Below, piece by piece: positions 1 through 9,395 of a DNA stretch of 64,000 nt. The translations under genes were made by a program, and so were the position numbers. The notes under the pieces were generated by a model, which had not been told where the DNA came from, did not search any database, and saw only the letters and a list, made by a program, of their open reading frames with translations. The DNA comes from Xanthobacteraceae bacterium (GTDB lineage Bacteria; Pseudomonadota; Alphaproteobacteria; Rhizobiales; Xanthobacteraceae): NCBI GenBank assembly GCA_028290465.1, contig JAQGJU010000030.1, positions 40,601 through 104,600 on the forward strand. The letters run 5' to 3'. Within the stretch, counting starts at the first letter, position 1, and every line of letters starts with the position of its first letter.

Positions 1-952
1 CGAGGCGGCGGATCAGCGGCACCAGGAACAGCACCGCGCAGACATAGGATGACACCGGATTGCCGGGCAGGCCGAGCACCTGCAACTTGCCCAGCCGGCC
101 ATGCATCATCGGCTTGCCGGGCCGCAGCGCGATCTTCCAGAACGACAGCGTCAGGCCTTCGGACGCCAGCGCCTGCTGGACGAGGTCGTAGTCGCCAACG
201 GAAGCGCCGCCGGTCGTCACCAGTACGTCGACGTCGAGTTCGCGCGCGCGGCGCAGCGCCGCCACCGTGGCGTCCAACCGGTCCGGCACGACGCCGAGAT
301 CTGTGACGTCGGCGCCTTCGTGACGGGCCAGCGCTGCGAGCGCGAAGCCGTTGGAATAGACGATCTCGCCGGGACCGGGCTCGGTGCCGGGCATCACCAA
401 CTCGTCGCCGGTCGCCAGTATGGCGATGCGCGGCACACGATGCACGCCGAGGCGCGGATGGTTCATCGCGGCGGCGAGCCCAAGGTCGCGGTCGCTCAGC
501 CGGCGCCCGGCGGGCAGCAGCACATCGCCCTTGGTGAAGTCGAGACCCCTGGCGCGCACATGCCGGCGCGGCGCCGACGGCGCATTGACGATGACGGTGT
601 CGCCGTCGCGCTCGGTGTTTTCTTGAATCACGATGGTGTCGGCACCGGCCGGCAGCACGCCGCCGGTGAAAATCCGCGCCGCCTCGCCGGGGCCGACAAT
701 GCCGGCCAGCGGCCGGCCGGCGGCGACTTCGCCGATCAGCGCAAGGCGGGCCGGCGTGGTCTTCACATCGGCGGCGCGCGCCGCATAGCCGTCCATCGCC
801 GAGACGTCGTCGGGCGGCTGGGTGCGCAGCGCCACGAGGTCTAGCGCCAGCACGCGGCCATGGGCCTGCGCCAGCGGCGCATCCTCGGCCGGGAGCGGCT
901 TGGCTTCGGCCAATACGCGCGCCAGGGCCTCGGCGACCGGCAACAGCGCCAT
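1..952 (-). CDS. moeA: MoeA, molybdopterin molybdenumtransferase (3' end cut by the window)
   Basis: MoeA inserts molybdate into adenylylated molybdopterin, the last step of molybdenum cofactor synthesis in the cytoplasm. Translated on the minus strand from the ATG at 952, about 317 residues are visible and the C-terminal domain runs off the window edge. Visible family signatures are PPDDVSAMDGYA near residue 45, FTGGVLPAGADTIV near 90, ILATGDEL near 175 and TTGGASVGDYD near 235, followed by LPGNPVS. The start lies 4 bases after the moaC stop, so the gene is the last visible member of the trpGDC-moaC-moeA transcription unit. Joining of trp and moa/moe genes is a usual alphaproteobacterial arrangement. 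Confidence 0.93.
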   Translation of the reverse strand, partial: MALLPVAEALARVLAEAKPLPAEDAPLAQAHGRVLALDLVALRTQPPDDVSAMDGYAARAADVKTTPARLALIGEVAAGRPLAGIVGPGEAARIFTGGVLPAGADTIVIQENTERDGDTVIVNAPSAPRRHVRARGLDFTKGDVLLPAGRRLSDRDLGLAAAMNHPRLGVHRVPRIAILATGDELVMPGTEPGPGEIVYSNGFALAALARHEGADVTDLGVVPDRLDATVAALRRARELDVDVLVTTGGASVGDYDLVQQALASEGLTLSFWKIALRPGKPMMHGRLGKLQVLGLPGNPVSSYVCAVLFLVPLIRRL

Positions 953-956
953 CGGT

Positions 957-1445
957 TTATTCCTTCGCGGCGCGGTAATGGCCGGACTTGCCGCCCTGCT
1001 TTTCGACGAGATGAATGGCTTCGATCCGCATGCCGCGTTCGACCGCCTTGACCATGTCGTAGATCGTCAGGCACGCGACCGACACGGCGGTCAGTGCCTC
1101 CATCTCGACGCCGGTCGGTCCGGTGACTTTCACGCTGGCCCGCACCACGAGGCCGGGCAATTTACGGTCCGGCGCGATGTCGATCTCGACCTTGGACAGC
1201 GCCAGTGGATGACACAGCGGAATGAGTTCATGGGTGCGCTTCGCCGCCATGATGCCGGCGATGCGCGCGGCACCGAGCACGTCGCCCTTCTTGGCGTCGC
1301 CCTTGAGCACCAGATCGAGCGTGGCTTTGGTCATCACCACGCGGCCCTGCGCCACCGCGATGCGCGCGGTCGGGGTTTTGCCCGACACGTCGACCATGTG
1401 GGCTTCGCCGCTCTTGCCGATATGCGTCAGCTTCGGCTTTGCCAT
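957..1445 (-). CDS. moaC: MoaC, cyclic pyranopterin monophosphate synthase
   Basis: MoaC works with MoaA to turn GTP into cyclic pyranopterin monophosphate, the first stage of molybdenum cofactor synthesis. The 162-residue product has normal length for the family and shows LCHPL (residues 77-81), [11 protein letters not shown] (108-118), YDMVKA (129-134) and the C-terminal VEKQGGKSG (147-155), all active-site segments of the family. Its ATG overlaps the trpC stop by one base (TAATG), which suggests translational coupling. moeA follows 4 bases downstream. Confidence 0.97.
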   Translation of the reverse strand: MAKPKLTHIGKSGEAHMVDVSGKTPTARIAVAQGRVVMTKATLDLVLKGDAKKGDVLGAARIAGIMAAKRTHELIPLCHPLALSKVEIDIAPDRKLPGLVVRASVKVTGPTGVEMEALTAVSVACLTIYDMVKAVERGMRIEAIHLVEKQGGKSGHYRAAKE

Positions 1446-2278
1446 TAGACCCTCGCCGCGGCGCGTGGCGTATCGGTGCGCGTCAGTAGCGCCCGCGTGG
1501 CAGCCGCGATGTCGTCATGGCGCATCAGGCCTTCGCCGACTAGGAAGGTGGCGATGCCTACCTTGGCGAGGCGCGCCAGATCGTCCGGCGCCGACAGGCC
1601 GCTTTCGCCCACGACAATGCGCTCGCGCGGCACGCGCGGCGCCAATTGTTCGCTGGTCGCCAGCGACGTGGTGAGCGTCTTCAGATTGCGGTTGTTGATG
1701 CCGATCAGCTTTGAGCGCAGCTTCAGCGCGCGATCCAGTTCTTCGGCGTCATGCACTTCGACCAGCACGTCGAGGCCCTGCGCGATCGCGGTGTCTTCCA
1801 GTTCCTTGGCCAGCGTGTCGTCAAGCATCGCCATGATCAAGAGGATACAATCGGCGCCCCAGGCCCGCGCCTCGACCACCTGATACGGATCGATCATGAA
1901 ATCCTTGCGCAGCACCGGCAGATCGCAGGCGGCGCGGGCCGCGCGCAGATATTCTTCGGTGCCATCGAAGTCGACATCGGTCAGCACCGACAGGCAGGCG
2001 GCGCCGCCCTGTTCGTACGCCTTGGCATGCGCGGCCGGATCGAAGTCGGCCCGGAACGGCGCGCCGCCCTTGCGCTTGTTCGACGGCGAGGTTTTCTTGA
2101 TTTCGGTGATCAGCGCGTACCCGCCGGCCGCCAGACGTTGCTCGATGGCGCGGGCAAAGCCGCGCGCCGGCGGCTGCAGCATGGCCTGTATTTCCAGTTC
2201 CGCCAGCGAATGCGCGTGCCGCGCCGCCGCGATCTCTTCGCGCTTTCGGGGAGCCTTTTCGGTCAGATAGTCGGCCAT
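1445..2278 (-). CDS. trpC: TrpC, indole-3-glycerol phosphate synthase
   Basis: This cytoplasmic TIM-barrel enzyme closes the ring of carboxyphenylaminodeoxyribulose phosphate to give indole-3-glycerol phosphate in tryptophan synthesis. The 277-residue product is single-function (no TrpF fusion). It shows the beta-1 motif EIKKTSPS (59-66), LRKDFMID (123-130), INNRNL (194-199) and the phosphate-binding segments VGESGL (223-228) and FLVGEG (245-250). The start is one base after the trpD stop and the end overlaps the moaC start. Confidence 0.97.
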   Translation of the reverse strand: MADYLTEKAPRKREEIAAARHAHSLAELEIQAMLQPPARGFARAIEQRLAAGGYALITEIKKTSPSNKRKGGAPFRADFDPAAHAKAYEQGGAACLSVLTDVDFDGTEEYLRAARAACDLPVLRKDFMIDPYQVVEARAWGADCILLIMAMLDDTLAKELEDTAIAQGLDVLVEVHDAEELDRALKLRSKLIGINNRNLKTLTTSLATSEQLAPRVPRERIVVGESGLSAPDDLARLAKVGIATFLVGEGLMRHDDIAAATRALLTRTDTPRAAARV

Positions 2279-2279
2279 C

Positions 2280-3305
2280 TCACTCGACCGTCATGTTCGA
2301 CACCGCGATCAGGCGGTCGAGGCGGCCTTCGGCTTCGCCGGAATCCACCGCCTTGGTGGCCAGCGCGGCCGCATCCTTGAGATTGTCGGCGCGGCCGGCA
2401 ACGATCAGCGCGGCGGCCGCGTTAAAGATCGCAACGTCGCGATACGGGCTCGGTTTGCCTTCAAGCACGCCCTTGAGTGCGATAGCGTTGGCTTCGGCGT
2501 CGCCGCCGCGCAGCGCCTCAGGCTTGATGCGCGGCAGACCGATATCCTCGGGCGAAATGTCGAAGGTCCGCACCTTGCCGTTTTCCAGCGCCGCCACATG
2601 GCTGATGCCGGACGTGGTGATCTCGTCGAGCCCGTCGGAGCCGTGCACGACCCAGACGCTGGTCGATCCGAGATTCTTCAATACTTGCGCCAGCGGCTCG
2701 ATCCATTGCCGGGAAAACACGCCGACCATCTGGCGCTTCACGCCGGCCGGGTTGGACAGCGGGCCCAGCAGATTGAAGATGGTGCGGGTGCCAAGTTCGA
2801 CGCGGGTCGGCCCGACATTCTTCATCGCCGGATGATGCGCCGGCGCGAACATGAAGCCGATTCCGGCGTCCGCAATGCAGCGCCCCACATCGTCCGGCGT
2901 CAGGTCGATTTTCACGCCGAGCGCGCCCAGCACGTCGGCGGCGCCGGAGCGCGACGACAGCGCGCGGTTGCCATGCTTGGCGACCGGCACGCCGGCGCCG
3001 GCGACAATGAACGCCGCGCAGGTCGAGATGTTGAACGAGCCGGAGGCGTCGCCGCCGGTGCCGACCACATCGATGGCGTCGGCCGGCGCCTTGACGCCAA
3101 GCATCTTGGCCCGCATCGCGCTCACCGCGCCGGTGATTTCGTCGATGGTCTCGCCGCGCACCCGCAACGCCATCAGCAGGCCACCCATCTGCGAGGGCGT
3201 CGCCTCGCCGGACATCATGCGGTCGAAGGCGTGCGCGGATTCCTCGCGCGTCAACGTTGCGCCGGTCGCCGCCTTGCCGATCAGCGCCTTGAAATCGTCG
3301 CTCAC
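2280..3305 (-). CDS. trpD: TrpD, anthranilate phosphoribosyltransferase
   Basis: TrpD transfers the phosphoribosyl group of PRPP to anthranilate, the second committed step to tryptophan. The 341-residue product has the family length and shows the PRPP-binding loop [15 protein letters not shown] (81-95) and [12 protein letters not shown] (110-121), both diagnostic. The ATG overlaps the trpG stop by 4 bases, so the amidotransferase and phosphoribosyltransferase are translationally coupled but not fused. Confidence 0.97.
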   Translation of the reverse strand: MSDDFKALIGKAATGATLTREESAHAFDRMMSGEATPSQMGGLLMALRVRGETIDEITGAVSAMRAKMLGVKAPADAIDVVGTGGDASGSFNISTCAAFIVAGAGVPVAKHGNRALSSRSGAADVLGALGVKIDLTPDDVGRCIADAGIGFMFAPAHHPAMKNVGPTRVELGTRTIFNLLGPLSNPAGVKRQMVGVFSRQWIEPLAQVLKNLGSTSVWVVHGSDGLDEITTSGISHVAALENGKVRTFDISPEDIGLPRIKPEALRGGDAEANAIALKGVLEGKPSPYRDVAIFNAAAALIVAGRADNLKDAAALATKAVDSGEAEGRLDRLIAVSNMTVE

Positions 3306-3943
3306 GCACGCCTCCCCGTAACAGCCTTCGCCTGTGTCGATCCGGCGTCCTTGCGGCGTCCGGTGGCGGCATTCCAGGCCGCGGCGAGGTCGAGAAAATT
3401 TTTCAGGATCAGATGGCCGTGCTCGGATGCGATGCTTTCCGGATGGAATTGCACGCCATGCACCGGCAGGCTCGCATGGGCGAGGCCCATGATCAGATTG
3501 TCGGTTTCGGCGGTGACATGCAGCGCCGACGGCAGGCTGGCGCGCTCAACCACCAGCGAGTGATAACGCGTCGCCTGGAACGGCCCGTTGATGCCGTGAA
3601 ACACGCTGGCACCGCTATGCTGGATTTCGGCCGTCTTGCCATGGACCAAGTGCGGCGCGCGGATCACTTTGCCGCCGAACGCCTGGCCGATGGCCTGATG
3701 GCCGAGGCAGACGCCGAGCACGGGAATGGTCGGGGAGGCGGCCTCGATCAGGTCGAGGCAGATACCGGCTTCATTGGGCGTGCAGGGGCCGGGCGACAGC
3801 ACGATGGCGTCGGGATCGGCCGCTATCACGTCGGCCGCGCTGACCTTGTCGTTGCGATGGACAATGACGTCCGCCCCCAGCCCACCGAAATAGTGGAACA
3901 GGTTGAAGGTAAAGCTGTCGTAATTGTCGATCAGAACGATCAT
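3302..3943 (-). CDS. trpG: TrpG, anthranilate synthase component II (glutamine amidotransferase)
   Basis: TrpG hydrolyses glutamine and feeds ammonia to TrpE for anthranilate formation. The 213-residue class I amidotransferase opens with the characteristic [11 protein letters not shown], has the nucleophile Cys79 in [15 protein letters not shown], and His167/Glu169 in VQFHPES. About 25 basic residues extend past the usual C-terminus. Many rhizobia fuse TrpE and TrpG; here they are separate, and trpE lies about 2 kb upstream beyond three unrelated genes. trpG is the first gene of the trpGDC-moaC-moeA unit, with a candidate promoter just upstream and no obvious Shine-Dalgarno sequence. Confidence 0.96.
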   Translation of the reverse strand: MIVLIDNYDSFTFNLFHYFGGLGADVIVHRNDKVSAADVIAADPDAIVLSPGPCTPNEAGICLDLIEAASPTIPVLGVCLGHQAIGQAFGGKVIRAPHLVHGKTAEIQHSGASVFHGINGPFQATRYHSLVVERASLPSALHVTAETDNLIMGLAHASLPVHGVQFHPESIASEHGHLILKNFLDLAAAWNAATGRRKDAGSTQAKAVTGRRA

Positions 3944-3967
3944 GGCAGCCGATTTCTGAGGGCTGCC
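3944..3967 (-). promoter_or_regulatory. Inverted repeat abutting the trpG start codon
   Basis: GGCAGCC (3944-3950) and GGCTGCC (3961-3967) form a perfect 7-base-pair inverted repeat with a 10-base loop, and the left arm touches the trpG start codon. It overlaps the predicted transcription start, so it could be an operator or an RNA hairpin that limits ribosome access. Function is inferred only from position. Confidence 0.4.
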
Positions 3968-3970
3968 GGG

Positions 3971-3999
3971 GTCTTAGACGGGGGTCAGGCGGGGGTCAA
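3971..3999 (-). promoter_or_regulatory. Candidate sigma-70 promoter of trpGDC-moaC-moeA
   Basis: On the minus strand TTGACC (3999-3994) and TAAGAC (3976-3971) are separated by exactly 17 bases, 4-5 of 6 matches to each consensus box. The predicted transcript would begin near 3964, about 20 bases before the trpG start. Confidence 0.5.
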
Positions 4000-4070
4000 G
4001 GGACGCCCGGCAGACCGCGAACCGGGCAAAAACAGCCCGGCTCGCGTCAGATCGGATAAAGCGCCGTCGA

Positions 4071-4574
4071 TTACGCGGCTTCGCGCATCTTGGCGTGTTG
4101 ATTCACGACGCTTTCGGCGAGGCCGCTCAGCAGCGCATCGGCGTTCTTCTCTTCCTTCAAGGTCTGGCCGAGAAGCCGCGCCGCCTTGGTGTGGCCGAGC
4201 AGTTCGGCCCACGATACCAGGGTGCCGTAGCGGCAGATTTCGTAGTGCTCGACGGCCTGGGCGGACGTGATGATGCCGGCATCGCGGACGATCTCGTCCT
4301 CGATCTCGCTCATGTGCTCCTTGGCTTCCTTGATGATGCCTTCGATCGCGTCGCACTTCTTGCCGCGCGGTTTCTCGTCGAGCAGTTCGAAGACCTGTTC
4401 GAGGCGCTCGACCTGGCCAAGGGTCTCGCCGCGGTGGACCTCGAGCATCTTCTTGAGCTTCGGCGTCTGCGCCTTTTTGACCATTCCGGGCAGCGCTTTC
4501 AGGATCTGCTTCTCGGCGTAGTAGATGTCCTTGAGCGTCTCCAGGAAAAGGTCGTCCATCGTTTCGACAGCCAT
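4071..4574 (-). CDS. DUF892 (YciE/YciF-like) ferritin-like protein
   Basis: The 167-residue protein matches the DUF892 family of ferritin-like four-helix proteins linked to stress. It is almost all helix, begins with the typical TMDDLFLETLKDIYYAEKQI (residues 5-24), and carries conserved Glu/His positions such as HRGETLGQVERLE, DEIVRDAGIITSAQAVEHYE and RYGTLVSWA that could bind a di-iron centre. It is a single gene between trpG and the cupin gene on the same strand, with about 100 bases on either side. A clear GAGGAA ribosome site lies before the ATG. The substrate is unknown. Confidence 0.88.
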   Translation of the reverse strand: MAVETMDDLFLETLKDIYYAEKQILKALPGMVKKAQTPKLKKMLEVHRGETLGQVERLEQVFELLDEKPRGKKCDAIEGIIKEAKEHMSEIEDEIVRDAGIITSAQAVEHYEICRYGTLVSWAELLGHTKAARLLGQTLKEEKNADALLSGLAESVVNQHAKMREAA

Positions 4575-4680
4575 GTGGTTCCTCCTCGTTGAATGTGGTC
4601 CGATAACGAGTGAGTGACCTCACGGTTCCGTTGTGATGAAGGAATCCTATTGACGGCGCCGAGAATGTAAAAAGACAAAC

Positions 4681-5169
4681 TCAGGATTTATGGATCGGGT
4701 CGATCCATTTGACGTTTTCCGGCTTTTCGACCGGCTCGATGTCGAGATTGACCACGACCGCCTCGTTGTCGCTGCGCACCAGCACGCACTCCAGCACCTC
4801 GTCCGGGCTGGCGTTGATTTCCTGGTGCGGCACGTAGGGCGGTACGTAAATGAAATCGCCCGGTCCGGCCTCGGCGGTGAATTCGAGATTGTCGCCCCAG
4901 CGCATGCGGGCCTTGCCGCGCAGCACATAGATGACGCTTTCCAACGCGCCATGATGATGCGCGCCGGTCTTGGCATTGGGATGGATAGCGACGGTGCCGG
5001 CCCAGAGCTTCTGCGCGCCGACGCGGGCGAAATTGATCGCCGCCTTGCGGTCCATGCCGGCGGTCTGCGCGGTATTGGGGTCGAGCGAATTGCCAGGGAC
5101 GACGCGCACGCCGTCATGCTTCCAGCGTTCGGTATGATCGTGGTCGTGATGGTCGTGATCGTGCGACAT
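4681..5169 (-). CDS. Cupin-domain protein with His-rich N-terminus
   Basis: A 162-residue single-domain cupin. The first dozen residues are His/Asp rich (MSHDHDHHDHDH), then comes a cupin barrel with HHHGALESVIYVLRG (motif 1, metal-ligand histidines and Glu) and PGDFIYVPPYVPHQE (motif 2, His). I chose the ATG at 5169 because GAGGAAC lies 5 bases before it; a start at 5253 is possible but gives an unrelated leader. The cupin could be a small oxygenase, isomerase or metal-sensing protein. The sequence does not reveal the substrate. Confidence 0.85.
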   Translation of the reverse strand: MSHDHDHHDHDHTERWKHDGVRVVPGNSLDPNTAQTAGMDRKAAINFARVGAQKLWAGTVAIHPNAKTGAHHHGALESVIYVLRGKARMRWGDNLEFTAEAGPGDFIYVPPYVPHQEINASPDEVLECVLVRSDNEAVVVNLDIEPVEKPENVKWIDPIHKS

Positions 5170-5297
5170 GACGTGTTCCTCGAGGTTCCGATTTGGCCGC
5201 GACGCTAACAACTCATAGCCCTCGCCGCAATCGCGCGGCGAAGTCGCATGCAAATCGGGTGTCGCGCAATTAGTTCGCTGTTATGATGTGCACCGTC

Positions 5298-5846
5298 ATG
5301 AGCACACCCGGATTCACGCTTTTCGATACAGAGATCGGCCGCTGCGGCATCGCCTGGGGCGCGCGGGGTATTGTCGGCGCATGTTTGCCCGAAGCCAGCG
5401 ACGACGTGGCGCGGGCGCGCTTTCGCCGGCGGTACCCTCACGCCGTGGAAACCACGCCGCCGGCCGAGATACGTCAGGTATGCGATGCCGTCGTGGCGCT
5501 GACGCGCGGCGAGCCGGTCGAGTTCACCGACGTGACGCTGGATATGGACGGTGTGCCGGACTTCAACCGGCAGGTCTATGATATCGCGCTGCGCATTCCT
5601 CCGGGCGCAACCTTGACCTATGGCGAGATCGCGACGCGTCTTGGCCAACCGGGCGCCGCGCAATCGGTCGGACAGGCGCTCGGACAAAATCCGTTCCCGC
5701 CGATTGTGCCGTGCCACCGCATCCTGATGGCCGGCGGCCGGATTGGCGGCTTTTCCGCGCCGGGCGGCATTGCGACCAAACGGCGGCTGCTGGCGATCGA
5801 GTCGGTGTTGGCCAAGGCCAGCGGCGATCAATTGACACTGATCTAG
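5298..5846 (+). CDS. ogt: Methylated-DNA--protein-cysteine S-methyltransferase (Ogt type)
   Basis: Suicide repair protein that moves alkyl groups from O6-alkylguanine to its own cysteine. The C-terminal DNA-binding domain contains the diagnostic PCHR(I) acceptor site and the following GGRIGGFSAPGG segment, with RIPPGATLTYGEIA as the helix-turn-helix. The 182-residue length fits Ogt rather than Ada. Starts at 5283 or 5286 are also possible; none has a good ribosome site. It is the only plus-strand gene in the trp region and converges on trpE with a 3-base gap. Confidence 0.93.
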   Translation: MSTPGFTLFDTEIGRCGIAWGARGIVGACLPEASDDVARARFRRRYPHAVETTPPAEIRQVCDAVVALTRGEPVEFTDVTLDMDGVPDFNRQVYDIALRIPPGATLTYGEIATRLGQPGAAQSVGQALGQNPFPPIVPCHRILMAGGRIGGFSAPGGIATKRRLLAIESVLAKASGDQLTLI

Positions 5847-5849
5847 AAA

Positions 5850-7364
5850 CTACTGTCCGCGCTTGGCCGCGCTGGCGAAGCGATGGGCTTCCTCGGCGGC
5901 GCGGAACAAGGCTTTCGCCTTGTTGATGCATTCCTGCTGTTCGGACGCCGGATCGGAATCGGCCACAATGCCGGCGCCGGCCTGCACATACATCTTGCCG
6001 TCCTTGACCAGAGCGGTGCGGAGCACGATGCAGGTGTCCATCTCGCCATCGGCCGTGAAGTAGCCGACCGAGCCGGCGTACAGCCCGCGCTTCTCGCGCT
6101 CCAATTCGTCGATGATCTGCATCGCTCGCACTTTCGGCGCGCCCGACACGGTGCCGGCCGGAAAACCGGCCGCGAGCGCATCGAGCGCGTCGTATTTCGG
6201 ATCCAACGCGCCTTCGACGTTGGACACGATATGCATCACCTGGCTGTAGCGCTCGACGAAGAACTTGTCGGTGACATTGACGGTGCCGATCCGCGCGACG
6301 CGACCGACATCGTTACGGCCGAGATCGAGCAGCATCAGATGTTCGGCGCGCTCCTTTGGGTCGGCGAGGAGTTCGTCCTCCAGCGCCTTGTCTTCATGCG
6401 GACTGGCGCCGCGCGGCCGTGTGCCGGCGATCGGCCGGATGGTGACGGTGCCGCCGCGCAGCCGGACCAGAATCTCCGGGCTGGAGCCCGCGACCGCAAA
6501 GCCGCCGAAGTCGAGGAAGAACAAAAACGGCGCCGGATTGACCCGGCGCAGCGCGCGGTACAGGGCGAACGGCGATAGGGCGAACGGCGCCTCGAAGCGC
6601 TGCGCCAGCACCACCTGGAAAATATCGCCGGCCGCGATGTATTCCTTCGCGGCGGCGACCATCTCGCGGTAATGCGCGGCCGAGGTGTTGGACGTCGGCA
6701 CGGTTTCGAGCGGACCGGCATGATCCTCGGCCGATTTGTCGAGCGGCCGGTCGAGCGCGTCGACCACCGCGTTCAGCCGCTCGGTGGCGCGGGCGTGCGC
6801 GGCCGTGGCCGATACGCCGGGCTCCGGCCATACCGGCGTGATGATCGTGATCGCATCGAGCACCGTGTCGAATACGATCACTAAAGTGGGGCGCACCAGG
6901 ATGGCGTCCGGAATGCCGATCGGGTCCGGATTGGGCGGCGGCAATTGCTCCATCTGCCGCACCAAGTCGTAGCCGAGATAACCGAACACGCCGGCCGCCA
7001 TCGGCGGCAGCGCGTCGGGCAGGGCGATGCGGCTCTCCGTGAGCAGCGTGCGCAGCGCATCGAGCGGCGGCTGCGTGCAGGGCGTGAAGGCGGAACCGGG
7101 CCGGCCCGGCGCGCGGTCGATTTCGGCTTGGCCGTCCCGGGTGCGCCACACCAGATCGGGATCGAGCCCGATGATCGAATAGCGGCCGCGATTGGCGCCG
7201 CCCTCAACCGATTCGAACAGGAAACTCATCGGCTTGCCGCCGGCGATCTTGAGAAACGCCGAAACCGGCGTTTCCAGGTCGGCGACCAGCGTGGTCCAGA
7301 CCACCTGCGGTTCGCCGCGCGAGTAGCGCGCGGTGAACGCGTCGACCGGTGGCTCGATCTGCAT
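5850..7364 (-). CDS. trpE: TrpE, anthranilate synthase component I
   Basis: TrpE makes anthranilate from chorismate and ammonia. The 504-residue product has the normal length of unfused TrpE and shows the chorismate-enzyme signatures PFLFFLDFGGFAVAGSSPE, RPIAGTRPRG, DLGRNDVGRVA and GTVSGAPKVRAMQIIDELE. It is not joined to the trpG operon. The 126-base region before it contains two palindromic repeats but no short ORF with tandem Trp codons, so a classical rhizobial trpL attenuator is not visible. Confidence 0.97.
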   Translation of the reverse strand: MQIEPPVDAFTARYSRGEPQVVWTTLVADLETPVSAFLKIAGGKPMSFLFESVEGGANRGRYSIIGLDPDLVWRTRDGQAEIDRAPGRPGSAFTPCTQPPLDALRTLLTESRIALPDALPPMAAGVFGYLGYDLVRQMEQLPPPNPDPIGIPDAILVRPTLVIVFDTVLDAITIITPVWPEPGVSATAAHARATERLNAVVDALDRPLDKSAEDHAGPLETVPTSNTSAAHYREMVAAAKEYIAAGDIFQVVLAQRFEAPFALSPFALYRALRRVNPAPFLFFLDFGGFAVAGSSPEILVRLRGGTVTIRPIAGTRPRGASPHEDKALEDELLADPKERAEHLMLLDLGRNDVGRVARIGTVNVTDKFFVERYSQVMHIVSNVEGALDPKYDALDALAAGFPAGTVSGAPKVRAMQIIDELEREKRGLYAGSVGYFTADGEMDTCIVLRTALVKDGKMYVQAGAGIVADSDPASEQQECINKAKALFRAAEEAHRFASAAKRGQ

Positions 7365-7384
7365 GGTTTCTGTCTCGGGCCGTG

Positions 7385-7427
7385 CTAGAGCGCGATGCGC
7401 TTGAGTTTAATCGTCATCGCGCTCTAG
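7385..7427. repeat. Intergenic palindromic repeat, type 1
   Basis: CTAGAGCGCGATG (7385-7397) and its perfect reverse complement (7415-7427) flank 17 bases between ppiD and trpE. Such elements are common between genes in Bradyrhizobium-like genomes. In RNA it would fold as a hairpin and could act as a weak terminator after ppiD. Confidence 0.75.
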
Positions 7428-7438
7428 CCTTTTGTTTG

Positions 7439-7487
7439 GAGCATGATCTTTTCGGAAAACCGGTAACCACTTTTCCGGATCATGCTC
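7439..7487. repeat. Intergenic palindromic repeat, type 2
   Basis: GAGCATGATC (7439-7448) pairs with GATCATGCTC (7478-7487), and inside it CGGAAAA (7453-7459) pairs with TTTTCCG (7471-7477). This matches a widely dispersed Rhizobiales intergenic palindrome. It lies directly after the ppiD stop codon. Confidence 0.8.
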
Positions 7488-7490
7488 GCG

Positions 7491-9395
7491 TTATTGCGCG
7501 GTGCTGGTGCCGACCGCCTGGTTGAATGCGGCCTGATTGATGTTCGCGCCGACATCGCGCTCCAGGCGGGCGATATATTGCCCGAGCAGATCGTCGGAGA
7601 TCGAACGGCGCAGCGTTTCGCTGAGCTGCTTGGCTTCGGCCGACGCCGCGTCGAGCGTCGGCACCGTGATTTCCTTCACCGTGAACACCACCCGCGACGA
7701 AGCCTGTTCGCCTTCGACATTGCCGGACGCGTCCTTGGGCGTGCGGAACACTGCATCCAGCACCTTGGCCGGCAAGGCCGGGGTGGGCTGGCCACGCTTC
7801 AATTCGGGCACGGTCTCGAGTTTGGTGCCCCAGGGCAGAATGTCGGCCAGCTTGGCGCCTGTCTTGAGCTTTTCGACCAACTCGTCGCCCACGCTCTTCA
7901 GCTTCTTGGCGGCCTCGTCGTCGCGCCAGCGCGCCTCGACTTGGTCCTTGACCTCTTCGAGCTTGCGTTCGCGCGACGGCGTGATGCCGGCGGTCTCGTA
8001 CCAGACATAGCCGCCGGCCGACGGCAGCGGATCGTTTTCGACGCCGACATCGCTGGCGAAGGCCGACGTCACCACGTCGACGCCTTTCGGCAGTTCGACC
8101 GGCTTGCCGTCCGGCGCGCGGCCGGCACGGTCCACCGCCTCGAAGGTCTCGACCTTGAGTTTTTGGTTCTGGGCGATCTCGGTCAGCGTCTTGCCCCCGG
8201 CGCGCTCGTCCTCGATCGCGTCATAGAGCTTGAGCAGCCTTTCCTTGCCCTGCTGTTGCGCCAGTTCCTTGCGGATATCGGCGGCGACGGCCTCGAACGG
8301 CCGCTCGGCCTGCGGCTCGATCTTGACCACGCGCACGAGGCCGGTGCCGAACCGGCCCTTGACCGGCGCGCTGACCTCGCCCTCCTTCAACGCGAAGGCG
8401 GCGTCGGCCACCGCGCGATCCAGAATGGCCGCCTTGGTCAAAGTGCCAAGATCGATATCGCTTTCCTTCAGGCCGCGCTCGGCCGCGATCGCCGCGAAGC
8501 TCTCGCCCTTGCCGAGACGTTCGGTGGCGGCCGCGATGGAGGCCTCGTCCGGAAACATTATCTGTTGGATCTGGCGCCGTTCCGGCGTCACATAGCGCTC
8601 AGGCTGCTGCTCGTAGGCCTTGCGGACGTCCTCGTCACTGATCTCGGCATTGGCGCCGAGCGATTCCGGACTCAAGGCCAGCGTGACGATTTTGCGGTAT
8701 TCGGGCGCGCGGAACAGCGGCTTGCGTTCCTCGAAATAGCTCGCGAGCTGCTCCGGCGTCGGTGCCGGAATGGCTTCTGCCTGCGCGACGCCAAGCGCGA
8801 CATAGTCGATGCCGCGCGTTTCGTTCTGGTAGCGGTTCGTCGCTTCGATGGCGGTCTGCGGCGTCTTGACCTCGCCCGCGACCGTTTCGGCGATCTGCCG
8901 GCGCAGCGCGACCCGGCGCTGTTCCGCGACGAAGCGCTGTTCGTTGTAGCCGTTCTCGCGCAGAACCCCTTCGAAGCGTTGCCGGTCGAACTGGCCGTTG
9001 GTGGGGTTCTTGAAGGTCGGGTCGTTCATGATGCGCTTGGCGACATCGGCATCGGCGAGACCGAGGCCAAGGCTGCGGGCCCGCTCGTCGAGCGCCGCCT
9101 CGGCGACCAGTTGGCCGAGCAGCTGCCGGTCGAGGCCGAGCGCGCGGGCCTGCTCCATGCCGATCGGCCGGCCGACCTGACGGCCGAGTTGCTGCAAGTG
9201 CTGATTGAACAGGTTGCGGAACTGTTCGGTGGTGATTTCAGTCTTGCCGATCGTGGCCACCGTGCTGCGACCAAAGCCCTTGAAGATGTCGCCGACGCCC
9301 CACACCGTGAAGCTGATGGCGATGAGGCCGAGCACGGTCCCCATGATCGCCCGGCCGATCCAGTTTTTGGACGCGTTATGAATGCCTCGGAGCAT
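7491..9395 (-). CDS. ppiD: PpiD-like membrane-anchored peptidyl-prolyl isomerase / SurA N-terminal-domain chaperone
   Basis: A periplasmic folding factor anchored in the inner membrane. The 634-residue protein from the ATG at 9395 has one transmembrane helix at about residues 14-34 (MGTVLGLIAISFTVWGVG), an N-terminal SurA-like helical region, and a parvulin-like rotamase region at about 245-355 (ISDEDVRKAYEQQPERY onward). The start at 9395 gives the compact N-terminus usual for PpiD; an upstream start at 9500 adds 35 residues with no family character. The rotamase region is weakly conserved, as in many PpiD proteins, so chaperone activity may be the main role. Confidence 0.88.
   Translation of the reverse strand: MLRGIHNASKNWIGRAIMGTVLGLIAISFTVWGVGDIFKGFGRSTVATIGKTEITTEQFRNLFNQHLQQLGRQVGRPIGMEQARALGLDRQLLGQLVAEAALDERARSLGLGLADADVAKRIMNDPTFKNPTNGQFDRQRFEGVLRENGYNEQRFVAEQRRVALRRQIAETVAGEVKTPQTAIEATNRYQNETRGIDYVALGVAQAEAIPAPTPEQLASYFEERKPLFRAPEYRKIVTLALSPESLGANAEISDEDVRKAYEQQPERYVTPERRQIQQIMFPDEASIAAATERLGKGESFAAIAAERGLKESDIDLGTLTKAAILDRAVADAAFALKEGEVSAPVKGRFGTGLVRVVKIEPQAERPFEAVAADIRKELAQQQGKERLLKLYDAIEDERAGGKTLTEIAQNQKLKVETFEAVDRAGRAPDGKPVELPKGVDVVTSAFASDVGVENDPLPSAGGYVWYETAGITPSRERKLEEVKDQVEARWRDDEAAKKLKSVGDELVEKLKTGAKLADILPWGTKLETVPELKRGQPTPALPAKVLDAVFRTPKDASGNVEGEQASSRVVFTVKEITVPTLDAASAEAKQLSETLRRSISDDLLGQYIARLERDVGANINQAAFNQAVGTSTAQ

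Noticed and set aside
7365..7490. A trp attenuator or trpL leader peptide before trpE
   Set aside because: No short ORF with tandem Trp codons and no matching terminator/antiterminator were found. The hairpins present belong to dispersed repeat families.
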